This document shows, one piece after another, positions 1 through 5,920 of a stretch of 5,971 nucleotides of DNA. Position numbers and translations under genes: made by a program. Numbering within the stretch: the stretch's first letter is position 1; every line of letters begins with the position of its first letter. Source of the stretch: JAJZJT01 sp964610905 (GTDB lineage Bacteria > Actinomycetota > Acidimicrobiia > Acidimicrobiales > RAAP-2); the NCBI GenBank assembly GCA_964610905.1, contig CAZSYT010000129.1, positions 1-5,971 on the forward strand, read 5' to 3'. The notes under the pieces are model-generated. The model was not told the origin of the DNA, did not search any database, and saw only the letters and a program-made list of their open reading frames with translations.

Positions 1-20
1 TCGCGAATCTCGGCTACCCC

Positions 21-33
21 ATCGGTTGCCGAT
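21..33. promoter_or_regulatory. Distal operator-like dyad (ATCG-N5-CGAT)
   Basis: ATCGG-TTG-CCGAT is a perfect inverted repeat. Read on the minus strand it is ATCGGCAACCGAT, which differs at only one of 13 bases from the dyad at 191-203 (ATCGACAACCGAT). That near-identity, including the spacer, suggests a second binding site for the same regulator. It could serve a divergent gene off the left edge or act as an auxiliary site about 157-170 bp from the proximal pair. The regulator assignment is inferred. Confidence 0.45.
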
Positions 34-177
34 TACTGACCCACGCTCCTAGCGGCTCCGTCGTCGCGCGCGCGGCGTGGCGTGCTCCCGGGACGACGGG
101 CCGAGGCGTCGGCGAGCCGGGTTCGGGCTGGGCTACGCGCCGAGACCTGCCGGCACGAGCTCCCGTCCGGGCGCGCT

Positions 178-203
178 ATCGTCCCCCGATATCGACAACC
201 GAT
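178..203. promoter_or_regulatory. Tandem PadR-type operator: two abutting ATCG-N5-CGAT dyads
   Basis: Two 13-bp dyads sit end to end: ATCG-tcccc-CGAT at 178-190 and ATCG-acaac-CGAT at 191-203. The second extends to a perfect 7-bp inverted repeat, GATATCG-N5-CGATATC, at 188-206. Dyad centres are 13 bp apart. The array lies about 95 bp before the chosen padR start and overlaps a possible -10 box (TATCCT, 203-208). PadR proteins are dimeric winged-helix repressors that bind short dyads and commonly regulate their own operon, so autoregulation of padR-fetAB is the simplest reading. Which protein binds is not shown by sequence. Confidence 0.6.
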
Positions 204-297
204 ATCCTTCTCCGCTGCTGTTGTGCCTCCTCCCGTCGGCACGCCTCCGACCGACAGCTGGAGCGGCCGGTGCCGAGCAGCGCGTGGCACCCGACCG

Positions 298-762
298 GTG
301 ACGGAGCGGGCGACCACCGCCGGGTCGCCGACCGGTGACCGACGCCCCGCCAGGGGTCGTCCGGCCGTGGTACGGGACTTCCTCCGGGGCGCCGCCCAGG
401 CCCACGTCCTCCACCACGCGGGCGAGGGCGACGTCTACGGGGCGTGGCTGGCCGAGGAGCTCAGCCGGCACGGGTACGCCATCAGCCCCGGCACGCTCTA
501 CCCGCTCCTGCACCGGATGGAGGCCGACGGGCTGCTGTCGAGCCACGTCGCCGTGGACGACGGGCGGGCGCTCCGTCTCTACCGGGCCACGTCCCGCGGC
601 CGACGGGAACTGGAGGTTCTCCGCCGGGCGGTGGCCGAGCTGGCCGTCGAGCTGCTGCCCGGCATCGTGACGGGCCGGTGGACGGGGCCGGTCGTGGCCG
701 ACCCGGGGGGCACGTCGGCGGAACCGGGTCGCGGCCGTGACGGGGGGATCGACCAGTGGTGA
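298..762 (+). CDS. PadR-family winged-helix transcriptional regulator
   Basis: A DNA-binding repressor of the PadR family, probably dimeric and cytoplasmic. With the GTG start used here (154 residues), the winged helix-turn-helix begins near residue 26 with RDFLRG. It continues through the HVLHHA helix, a VYGAWLAEEL segment near 46-55 that matches the family's YG-x-x-L-x-x-x-L pattern, and the diagnostic GTLYPLLHRME recognition-helix stretch at 65-75. The wing and the YRATSRGRRELE tail follow. The start is uncertain. GTG 367 would begin right at the domain, as many relatives do, with AGGGG at 350-354, while an open frame extends back to 82. I chose 298 because third-position GC bias begins about there. 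The 3' end overlaps fetA by 7 bp, so it is the first gene of a translationally coupled operon. It probably acts on the upstream dyads. The inducer is unknown; a metal-linked signal is an inference from the neighbours. Confidence 0.88.
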   Translation: MTERATTAGSPTGDRRPARGRPAVVRDFLRGAAQAHVLHHAGEGDVYGAWLAEELSRHGYAISPGTLYPLLHRMEADGLLSSHVAVDDGRALRLYRATSRGRRELEVLRRAVAELAVELLPGIVTGRWTGPVVADPGGTSAEPGRGRDGGIDQW

Positions 763-1418
763 GCGCCGCCACCCCTCGCTTCGAGCTGCGCGACGTCCGC
801 GTGGACGGCGACGACGGGCCGATCGTCGACGGGTTCTCGGCCTGTGTCCCCGCCGAAGGGCTCACGGCCGTCATGGGGCCGTCGGGGGCCGGCAAGACGA
901 CCCTACTCCGCCTGCTCAACCGCCTCGACGATCCGGACGCCGGCACCGTGCTCCTCGACGGGCGCGACGTCCGCACCTTCGACGTCCTCGAGCTGCGCCG
1001 CCGGGTGCAGAGCGTGGGGCAGGTGCCCGTCACCTTCCCCGGCACCGTCGCCGACAACGTGGGGCCCGAGGTGGCGGCGCTGCTGGCGCACGTCGGTCTC
1101 GACCCGGCCCTCGCCACCCGCGACGCCGACCGCCTGTCGGTGGGGGAGGCCCAGCGGATGGCGCTGGCCCGGAGCCTCGCGCTCCACCCCGACGTGCTGT
1201 GCCTCGACGAGCCGACCTCGGCGCTCGACACCGCTTCCAAGGGCGGCATCGAGGACCTGGTGCGCCACCTGGCAGACGAGGGGCTGACCGTGGTCATGGT
1301 GACCCACGACCCGCGCCACGCCGACTTCGCCGACCACGTCGTCGAGGTGCGGCCGCCGCCACGGCGGGTCACCGGGCCGGTCGAGGGTGACGGCTCGCTG
1401 TCCGACGGAGACGGTTGA
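756..1418 (+). CDS. fetA: FetA-like ABC transporter ATP-binding protein (iron/metal export)
   Basis: The ATPase subunit of a FetAB (YbbLM)-type exporter, which in E. coli lowers cytoplasmic iron and protects against peroxide. All ATPase motifs are intact in the 220 residues: Walker A GPSGAGKTT at 41-49, Q-loop glutamine at 89 in SVGQVP, signature LSVGEAQR at 127-134, Walker B VLCLDEP at 147-153, D-loop SALD at 155-158 and H-loop histidine 184. The length is close to that of E. coli FetA. The assignment to FetA rather than another small ABC ATPase rests mainly on the adjacent FetB. A GGGGGGA Shine-Dalgarno at 742-748 favours GTG 756; GTG 759, which would give a GTGA stop-start overlap with padR, is an alternative. 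The last 20 or so residues are a low-complexity tail. Substrate metal is inferred from the family; iron is most likely. Confidence 0.9.
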   Translation: MVSAATPRFELRDVRVDGDDGPIVDGFSACVPAEGLTAVMGPSGAGKTTLLRLLNRLDDPDAGTVLLDGRDVRTFDVLELRRRVQSVGQVPVTFPGTVADNVGPEVAALLAHVGLDPALATRDADRLSVGEAQRMALARSLALHPDVLCLDEPTSALDTASKGGIEDLVRHLADEGLTVVMVTHDPRHADFADHVVEVRPPPRRVTGPVEGDGSLSDGDG

Positions 1419-2230
1419 CCGACGTGCTCCTCGCCAGCACGGGCAGCTCCCTCGTCTCGGGACCGGTCACCTTCGGCGACATCGCCCTGTCGCTGTTCCT
1501 CGTCGCCCTCGCCGCCGCCATCTCCCGCTGGCAGCGGGTGGGCCTCGAGCGGGACATGGCCGTCGCCACCCTCCGCTCGTTCGTCCAGCTGCTGGCCGTG
1601 GGCTACGTGCTCGAGTTCGTCTTCACCGGGCACGGATGGCTGACGCCGCTGGCGCTCGCCGTCATGGTGGCGACCGCCGCACTGACCTCGGGCGCCCGCG
1701 CCCGGCGGGTACCGGGAAGTCGGCTCGTCGCCGCCGCCTCGGTGTCCGTCGCCACGGCGGCGACCCTCGGGGTGCTCGCCGCGGCCCGGATCGTCCCGGT
1801 GTCGCCCCGGGCGATCGTGCCCCTCGGCTCGATGGTCATCACCGCGGCCATGAACACCACGTCGCTCGTGATGACCCGGCTCCACGACGACCTGGCGGCG
1901 AACCGGCGCGAGGTCGAGGCCCGGCTCTCGCTCGCCCAGAGCAGCCGCCAGGCTGCCCTCCCGTGGCTGCGTGCCTCGCTCCGCAGCGCCATGCTGCCGA
2001 GCGTCGACCAGACCAAGGTCGTCGGGCTCGTCGCGCTGCCGGGAGCCATGACCGGCATGATCCTCGCCGGCGCCTCGCCGCTCGCCGCCATCCGGCTCCA
2101 GCTCGTCGTGATGTACATGCTCCTCGGGGGGAACGCCTTCGCCGCCCTCGTGGCGTCCACGCTCACGGCCCGGCGCCTCTTCACCCCGGCGCACCAGCTC
2201 GTCCGTCAGCTCCGCCGCACGCCGGGTTGA
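1415..2230 (+). CDS. fetB: FetB-like ABC transporter permease (UPF0014)
   Basis: The membrane subunit that pairs with the preceding ATPase in a FetAB-type metal exporter; the plant ALS3/STAR2 proteins of aluminium tolerance belong to the same family. The 271 residues show about seven hydrophobic segments, near 19-36, 50-71, 76-91, 103-123, 133-153, 200-221 and 225-249, as expected for the family. Family hallmarks are LERDMAVATLRSFVQLLAVGYVL at 44-66, the cytoplasmic EARLSLAQSSRQAALPWLR stretch at 168-186 and the LPSVDQTKVVGLVALPGAMTG stretch at 194-214, continuing into ILAGASPLAAIRLQ. These align by eye with E. coli FetB. The TTG start at 1415 shares bases with the fetA TGA stop (TTGA), implying translational coupling. 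GTG 1424 is an alternative, since GGAG at 1407-1410 lies between the ideal distances for the two. No key region is missing. Confidence 0.92.
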   Translation: MTDVLLASTGSSLVSGPVTFGDIALSLFLVALAAAISRWQRVGLERDMAVATLRSFVQLLAVGYVLEFVFTGHGWLTPLALAVMVATAALTSGARARRVPGSRLVAAASVSVATAATLGVLAAARIVPVSPRAIVPLGSMVITAAMNTTSLVMTRLHDDLAANRREVEARLSLAQSSRQAALPWLRASLRSAMLPSVDQTKVVGLVALPGAMTGMILAGASPLAAIRLQLVVMYMLLGGNAFAALVASTLTARRLFTPAHQLVRQLRRTPG

Positions 2231-2251
2231 CGCGGGCTTGGCTCCGGAAGA

Positions 2252-2272
2252 CCCTCGGGCGGTTCGCCAGGG
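2252..2272 (+). terminator. Possible hairpin after fetB
   Basis: Twenty-two bases past the fetB stop, CCCT-cg-GGCG can pair with CGCCAGGG across a GTT loop, giving an 8-bp stem with a 2-base bulge. There is no T tract. Actinobacterial terminators often lack one, but bulged stems are also common by chance in such GC-rich DNA. Confidence 0.25.
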
Positions 2273-2274
2273 CG

Positions 2275-2280
2275 TAGCCT
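2275..2280 (+). promoter_or_regulatory. Possible -10 box for the glycosidase gene
   Basis: TAGCCT fits the TANNNT actinobacterial -10 pattern and lies in the gap before the GH3 gene, which would give a leader of about 110 bases. No convincing -35 box is visible 16-19 bp upstream, so this is weak. Confidence 0.2.
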
Positions 2281-2329
2281 CGGGGCCGCCGACGTGTACC
2301 CACCGGCGCTCGGGAGCCAGCCGACGACC

Positions 2330-2361
2330 TCGCCGGCGCGCGTCCGGCGACGTGCCGGCAC
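2330..2361. promoter_or_regulatory. Inverted repeats in the GH3 gene leader
   Basis: TCGCCGG (2330-2336) and CCGGCGA (2344-2350) form a perfect 7-bp inverted repeat with a 7-base spacer. Immediately after comes a 10-bp perfect palindrome, GTGCCGGCAC (2352-2361). They lie 38-69 bases before the ATG. A palindrome here could be an operator for a sugar-responsive repressor (LacI-type sites are palindromic), but GC-rich DNA gives such repeats by chance fairly often. Confidence 0.25.
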
Positions 2362-2398
2362 ACCGGAGCGTTCCGGCGAGGAGAGGGACGAGACGCCC

Positions 2399-4570
2399 AT
2401 GGCCATCACCACCTTCGACGAGGCCCGCAGGGCCGTCCGAGCGGGGAGACCACCCGAGGAGGCGGCTCGTGAGGTGGTGGGGGCCCTCACGCCCGAGGAG
2501 CGGCTGTGGTGCCTCGACGGCGACGCGCCGACGTGGGCGGGCCTCGCCTTCCTCGCCGAGGACGGGTACCACCGGGCGCCCTTCGTGGCCGCTCGCGTCG
2601 AGCGCGTCGGGATGCCCGGGATCGCCTTCGCCGACGGTCCCCGGGGCTGCGTCGTGGGCAACGCCACCTGCTTCCCCGTGGCGATGGCCCGCGGGGCGAC
2701 CTGGGACCCCGAGCTCGAGGAGCGGGTGGGCGAGGCGATCGGCAGCGAGCTGCGGGCAGCGGGGGCCACCCTGACCGGGGCGGTGTGCGTCAACCTCCTG
2801 CGCCATCCTGCGTGGGGGCGCGCCCAGGAGACCTACGGCGAGGACCCGTTCCACGTGGGCGAGCTCGCCGCCGCCGCCACCCGCGGCCTGCAGCGGCACG
2901 TGCTCGCGTGCGTGAAGCACCTTGCCTGCAACTCGATGGAGAACGCCCGCTTCACCGTGGACGTCGAGGTCGACGAGGTCGCCCTCCACGAGGTCTTCCT
3001 GCCGCAGTTCCGCCGAGTCGTCGACGAAGGTGTCGCGTCGGTGATGTCGGCGTACAACTCGGTCAACGGCGAGTGGTGCGGCCAGAACCGGGCGTTGCTC
3101 ACCGACGTGCTCCGGGGCGAGTGGGGGTTCGCGGGCTTCGTCATCAGCGACTGGATCTTCGGCTTGCGCGACGCGACGGTGTCGCTGGCGTCCGGCCTCG
3201 ACGTCGAGATGCCCTACCGCATGGTGCGCGCCCGCCACCTACCGGCCGCCCTCGAGGAAGGGCGAGCCTCGTGGGACGACGTGGACGCGTCCGTGGTCCG
3301 CCTCGTCGCCACCTTGCTGCGCTTCGACGACGTGCTGTCGGCCCCGGCGCCCTCACGCGCCGTTCTCGGCTCTCCCGAGCACCGCCGCCTGGCGAGGGAG
3401 GTCGCCGCTCGCTCGGTCGTGGTGCTGCGCAACGACACGGTCGACGGCACGCCGGTGCTGCCGCTCGCCCCCGAGGGGCGCCTGGCCGTCGTCGGACGCC
3501 TGGCCGAAACCGTGAACCTCGGAGACGGGGGCTCGAGCGACGTCTGGGACCTCGAGTGCCAGACCGTCCTCGACGGGCTCGCCGCTGTCGTGGCCGACGT
3601 CGTCCACGACGACGGCACCGACGTCGCACGGGCAGCGACGGTGGCGGCCGGGGCCGACGTCGCCGTCGTGGTGGTCGGGTGCACCCACCTCGACGAGGGC
3701 GAGTACATCGGCGCCACCGACCCGGCCCTCGGCGAGCTGTTCCCCGAAGCGGACGAGCCAACGGTGGTCGAGCGCTACACCGCGTCGCTCGCCACGGTGG
3801 TGCCCACCGCCAAGCCCGAGCGCCTCGGCGAGCGTGCCGCCGGGTTCAGCACGGGGGGTGACCGGGCCTCACTGCGCCTGCACCCCGAGGACGTCGAGCT
3901 CGTCCGGGCCGCTGTCGCCGCCAACCCTCGCACCGTCGTCGTCCTGCAGGGCGGGAGCGCCATCGTCGCGAGCGAGTGGGCCGGGGACGTCCCCGCCGTC
4001 GTGCACGCCTTCTACGGCGGGTCCGAGGCTGGGCCGGGGCTGGCCGACGTGCTCGTCGGCGCCGTCGAGCCGTCGGGCCGGCTGCCCTTCTCGGTGCCCG
4101 TCGACGAGGCCGACCTGCCCGCCTTCGACCGCGACGCCACCACGGCCCGCTACGACCGCTGGCACGGGTGGTGGCACCTGGCGAGGACCGGGCGGGCCCC
4201 GGCTTTCCCGTTCGGCTACGGGCTGTCGTACACGACGTTCGCCTTGGGAGAGGCGGCCGTGTCGGTCGACGGCGACGGCGTGACGGTGTCCGCGACGGTC
4301 CGCAACACCGGCGGGCGCGACGGCGCAGACGTCGTCCAGGTGTACGCCGAGCTGCCCGACCCCGAGACACCCGCTCGGCTGGTCGGGTTCCGTCGCGTCG
4401 AGGTCGGCGCCGGAGCCGAACGCCCCGTGACCGTCCACGTCCCCCTCGACCGGCTCGCCACCCGCGATCCGGCCCGGCACGCCTGGCGGGCGCCTGCCGG
4501 ACGGCACCGCCTGGTGGTCGCCCGCCACGCCGGCGACCCCGACGGGCTCGCCGTCGAGGTCGACCTGTAG
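2399..4570 (+). CDS. Glycoside hydrolase family 3, beta-glucosidase type, cytoplasmic
   Basis: A retaining exo-acting beta-glycosidase that removes terminal sugars, most likely beta-linked glucose, from oligosaccharides or glycosides. With the ATG at 2399 (723 residues), the N-terminal TIM-barrel domain shows DGPRG at 79-83, GRAQETYGEDP at 140-150, the KH pair at 173-174 and the catalytic nucleophile Asp251 in GFVISDW. GLDVEMP at 266-272 follows. The alpha/beta sandwich domain follows from about 335; a DEGEY motif at 432-436 probably supplies the acid/base glutamate (433 or 435). FPFGYGLSYTTF at 603-614 leads into a C-terminal fibronectin-III-like domain at about 615-723. There is no signal peptide, so it should act on imported sugars. 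The start is fixed by GAGGAGAGGG at 2378-2387; the open frame runs back to GTG 2294 but lacks such a site. An odd feature is about 50 residues inserted between DEGEY and GDRASLRL. No transporter or sugar regulator adjoins it. Exact substrate cannot be told. Confidence 0.93.
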   Translation: MAITTFDEARRAVRAGRPPEEAAREVVGALTPEERLWCLDGDAPTWAGLAFLAEDGYHRAPFVAARVERVGMPGIAFADGPRGCVVGNATCFPVAMARGATWDPELEERVGEAIGSELRAAGATLTGAVCVNLLRHPAWGRAQETYGEDPFHVGELAAAATRGLQRHVLACVKHLACNSMENARFTVDVEVDEVALHEVFLPQFRRVVDEGVASVMSAYNSVNGEWCGQNRALLTDVLRGEWGFAGFVISDWIFGLRDATVSLASGLDVEMPYRMVRARHLPAALEEGRASWDDVDASVVRLVATLLRFDDVLSAPAPSRAVLGSPEHRRLAREVAARSVVVLRNDTVDGTPVLPLAPEGRLAVVGRLAETVNLGDGGSSDVWDLECQTVLDGLAAVVADVVHDDGTDVARAATVAAGADVAVVVVGCTHLDEGEYIGATDPALGELFPEADEPTVVERYTASLATVVPTAKPERLGERAAGFSTGGDRASLRLHPEDVELVRAAVAANPRTVVVLQGGSAIVASEWAGDVPAVVHAFYGGSEAGPGLADVLVGAVEPSGRLPFSVPVDEADLPAFDRDATTARYDRWHGWWHLARTGRAPAFPFGYGLSYTTFALGEAAVSVDGDGVTVSATVRNTGGRDGADVVQVYAELPDPETPARLVGFRRVEVGAGAERPVTVHVPLDRLATRDPARHAWRAPAGRHRLVVARHAGDPDGLAVEVDL

Positions 4571-4632
4571 GCAGTCGGGCACGTCGCGAAACGAGCGTCG
4601 GCGACGCAGCCGGGCTGGGGGACGGGCGTCTC

Positions 4633-4655
4633 GGGCCCTGGCCGGACCAGGGGCC
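4633..4655 (+). terminator. Possible hairpin terminator after the GH3 gene
   Basis: CCCTGG (4636-4641) and CCAGGG (4647-4652) pair perfectly around a CCGGA loop. One G/G mismatch then separates a further GG/CC pair, so the structure spans 4633-4655. It lies 62 bases after the stop and has no T tract. A second, looser pair, CGTCGC (4582-4587) with GCGACG (4601-4606), lies closer to the stop. Confidence 0.35.
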
Positions 4656-4711
4656 GACCACCCGGTCCGAGCCTCGACGCTCTCCGCCTGGGAACGCCCC
4701 TCCCGGTGCGG

Positions 4712-4724
4712 CAAGATGACGGGG
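4712..4724 (+). promoter_or_regulatory. Probable -10 box giving a leaderless start for the DUF523 gene
   Basis: CAAGAT at 4712-4717 resembles the actinobacterial -10 box (TANNNT), and the sixth base is exactly 7 bases before GTG 4724. Transcription would then begin at or next to the start codon, giving a leaderless message, which is common in actinobacteria. There is no good Shine-Dalgarno before 4724 and no clear -35 box at 16-19 bp. Confidence 0.4.
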
Positions 4725-5407
4725 TGGCGACGGCTCGGCGGGCCCCGGCAGCCCCAGCGCACCTCCCCACCGAGGCGGAGATCCGGGCGTTGCCCGCCTT
4801 CACGCCGTCGTCGCCGCTCCGGCTGCTCGTCAGCGCCTGCCTGACGGGGGTCGGCTGCGGGGTCGACGGGAGCACCTACGGTGCGCCCTTCCCGCACCTC
4901 GCCCGGATCCTCGACCGGCCCGACGTGCGTGTGATCGCCTTCTGCCCCGAGGACCTGGTGTTCGGGACGCCGAGGCGGACCCCGGACATCCACGGGGGGA
5001 CGGGCGCCGACGTCCTCGACGGAAGGGCCCGAGTCGTGAGCGACGCAGGCGACGACTGGACCGAGCCCATGCTGCGGGCCGCCGACACCATGGTCGCCGT
5101 GGCGGGCCACAACCGCGTCCACCTGGCGCTGCTGACCGACGTCAGCGCGGCTTGTGGCTCACAGGTCATCTACCGCGGTGCTCGGTCGCAAGGGGTCCAC
5201 CAGGCCGGAATGGGCGTGTGCGCCGCCCTGCTCGTGCGTCACGGCGTCAAGGTGGGCAGCCAGCGCGACCACCGCACCTTCGCCGCGCTCCTCCACAAGC
5301 TCGACCCGGGCGCCGAGCCGTCGCCCGGGGCCCGGGACCACCACGAGTCGCCATGGTTCGTCGCGCACCTCGGAGCAGGCGTCCGGGCCAGGGACGGTGG
5401 CCGGTGA
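4724..5407 (+). CDS. DUF523 family protein (TudS-like, SAACGSQVIY subfamily)
   Basis: A DUF523 protein. The family includes TudS, an Fe-S-cluster enzyme that removes sulfur from thiouracil; three conserved cysteines hold the cluster. Using GTG 4724 (227 residues), the equivalents here are Cys39 in LLVSACLTG, Cys74 in FCPEDL and Cys144 in SAACGSQVIY. Cys45 and Cys166 are extra. Other family marks are GTPR at 81-84, GADVLDGRARV at 94-104 and the GMGVCAALLVRHGVKV segment at 162-177. It differs from classical members (about 150 residues) by an N-terminal extension of about 30 residues, SAACGS in place of SPSCG, GCGVDG in place of xCRYDG, and a C-terminal tail with HKLDP and DHHESPWF. An alternative start is GTG 4706. 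It overlaps the cupin gene by 4 bp. Desulfurase activity is inferred from family only, and this subfamily could act on something else. Confidence 0.85.
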   Translation: MATARRAPAAPAHLPTEAEIRALPAFTPSSPLRLLVSACLTGVGCGVDGSTYGAPFPHLARILDRPDVRVIAFCPEDLVFGTPRRTPDIHGGTGADVLDGRARVVSDAGDDWTEPMLRAADTMVAVAGHNRVHLALLTDVSAACGSQVIYRGARSQGVHQAGMGVCAALLVRHGVKVGSQRDHRTFAALLHKLDPGAEPSPGARDHHESPWFVAHLGAGVRARDGGR

Positions 5408-5805
5408 CGACCGACGGTCCGGTCCCTCCGGCCGCGCCTGGCGGACCGCCGGAGGTCGACGTCGTCCGTGGTGCCGACCTCGACGCCTTCGCCTTCGGCG
5501 CGCTCGAGGTGACCGACTACGGCGCCGGACGGGGGGCGGACTGCTCGGTGGCTGTCGTGCACGTCCCCGAGGGCACCGCCCACCCGCCCGCCTACAGCGT
5601 GCGGTGCGCGAAGACGTACCTCGTGCTCTCGGGCCGGCTGCGCTTCGAGGTACGCGGTCAGGTGGCCGAGGTCGCCACCGGCGACCTGGTGCGGATCCCC
5701 GCCGGCCGACGCTTCTCGTACTGCGCCGTCGACGGTGGAGCCGTGGTGGTGCTCGTCCACGTTCCGCCGTTCGACCCGGGCGCCGAGGTGGTCTTGGAGG
5801 ACTGA
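5404..5805 (+). CDS. Small single-domain cupin with degenerate metal site
   Basis: A 133-residue protein with one cupin barrel. Cupin motif 1 is recognisable from about residue 55 to 77: EGTAH, then CAKTYLVLSGRLRFEV, where His60 is kept but the usual second histidine and glutamate are replaced (Lys70 sits at the glutamate position). Motif 2 is GDLVRIPAG at 93-101, then RRFSYC, with Phe104 where a metal-binding histidine is expected. The HVPPFDPGAEVVLED tail at 119-133 resembles related small cupins. It may bind a ligand without metal or act as a sensor; the reaction is unknown. The GTG start shares bases with the upstream TGA (GTGA), and AGGGA at 5390-5394 is 9 bases before it. The open frame extends further upstream inside the DUF523 gene, but that part reads as a shadow. 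The coupling suggests it works with, or is at least made in step with, the DUF523 protein. Confidence 0.85.
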   Translation: MTTDGPVPPAAPGGPPEVDVVRGADLDAFAFGALEVTDYGAGRGADCSVAVVHVPEGTAHPPAYSVRCAKTYLVLSGRLRFEVRGQVAEVATGDLVRIPAGRRFSYCAVDGGAVVVLVHVPPFDPGAEVVLED

Positions 5806-5839
5806 GCTGGTGCCGGCCGTGCGCACGTGGGCCACGGGC

Positions 5840-5866
5840 GGCCCCGGGCCCGGAGGGCTCGGGGCC
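5840..5866 (+). terminator. Strong GC-rich hairpin terminator after the cupin gene
   Basis: GGCCCCGGGCCC (5840-5851) pairs with GGGCTCGGGGCC (5855-5866) along 12 pairs, including one G-U wobble, around a GGA loop. It begins 34 bases after the cupin stop. No T tract follows, as is often true in high-GC actinobacteria. It is the best hairpin I see in the window and the natural end of the DUF523-cupin transcript. Confidence 0.6.
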
Positions 5867-5920
5867 GGTGCGACCGTGGGGCGAGGCATGCGTCACCAGA
5901 TCGTCTTTGCTTTCGGGCCC

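Larger units (their letters stand above)
1..297. other. Non-coding region upstream of the padR-fetAB operon
   Basis: No gene can be supported here. Reading frames on both strands are short or lack family resemblance, and third-position composition is less biased than in the genes downstream. Frame 1 on the + strand is open from the window edge to a TGA at 37-39, which could be the tail of an upstream gene, but 12 codons are too few to call. The region carries three ATCG-N5-CGAT dyads at 21-33, 178-190 and 191-203, listed separately. A TATCCT hexamer at 203-208 fits the TANNNT form of an actinobacterial -10 box and overlaps the third dyad, but I see no good -35 box at the usual distance. Confidence 0.6.

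Noticed and set aside
1..39. Possible 3' end of an upstream + strand gene (12 codons then TGA)
   Set aside because: Too short to judge, it overlaps the dyad at 21-33, and other frames are also open here.
82..297. A long N-terminal extension of the PadR protein
   Set aside because: It would place the operator-like dyads inside the coding region, its composition is unlike the rest of the gene, and PadR proteins of this type start near the winged helix.
2294..2398. A 35-residue N-terminal extension of the GH3 protein from GTG 2294
   Set aside because: The extension is Arg/Pro/Ser-rich, is not part of the GH3 fold and does not look like a signal peptide, whereas ATG 2399 has a strong GAGGAGAGGG ribosome site upstream.
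482..3238. A 918-codon open frame on the minus strand
   Set aside because: It runs antisense to padR, fetA, fetB and the GH3 gene, all of which have clear family motifs. Long antisense frames arise in high-GC DNA because stop codons are rare, and its translation is low-complexity Arg/Gly/Pro/His with no recognisable domain.
3869..5122. A 417-codon open frame on the minus strand
   Set aside because: It spans the 3' part of the GH3 gene, the intergenic gap and the start of the DUF523 gene with no domain resemblance; explained by codon bias of the opposite strand.
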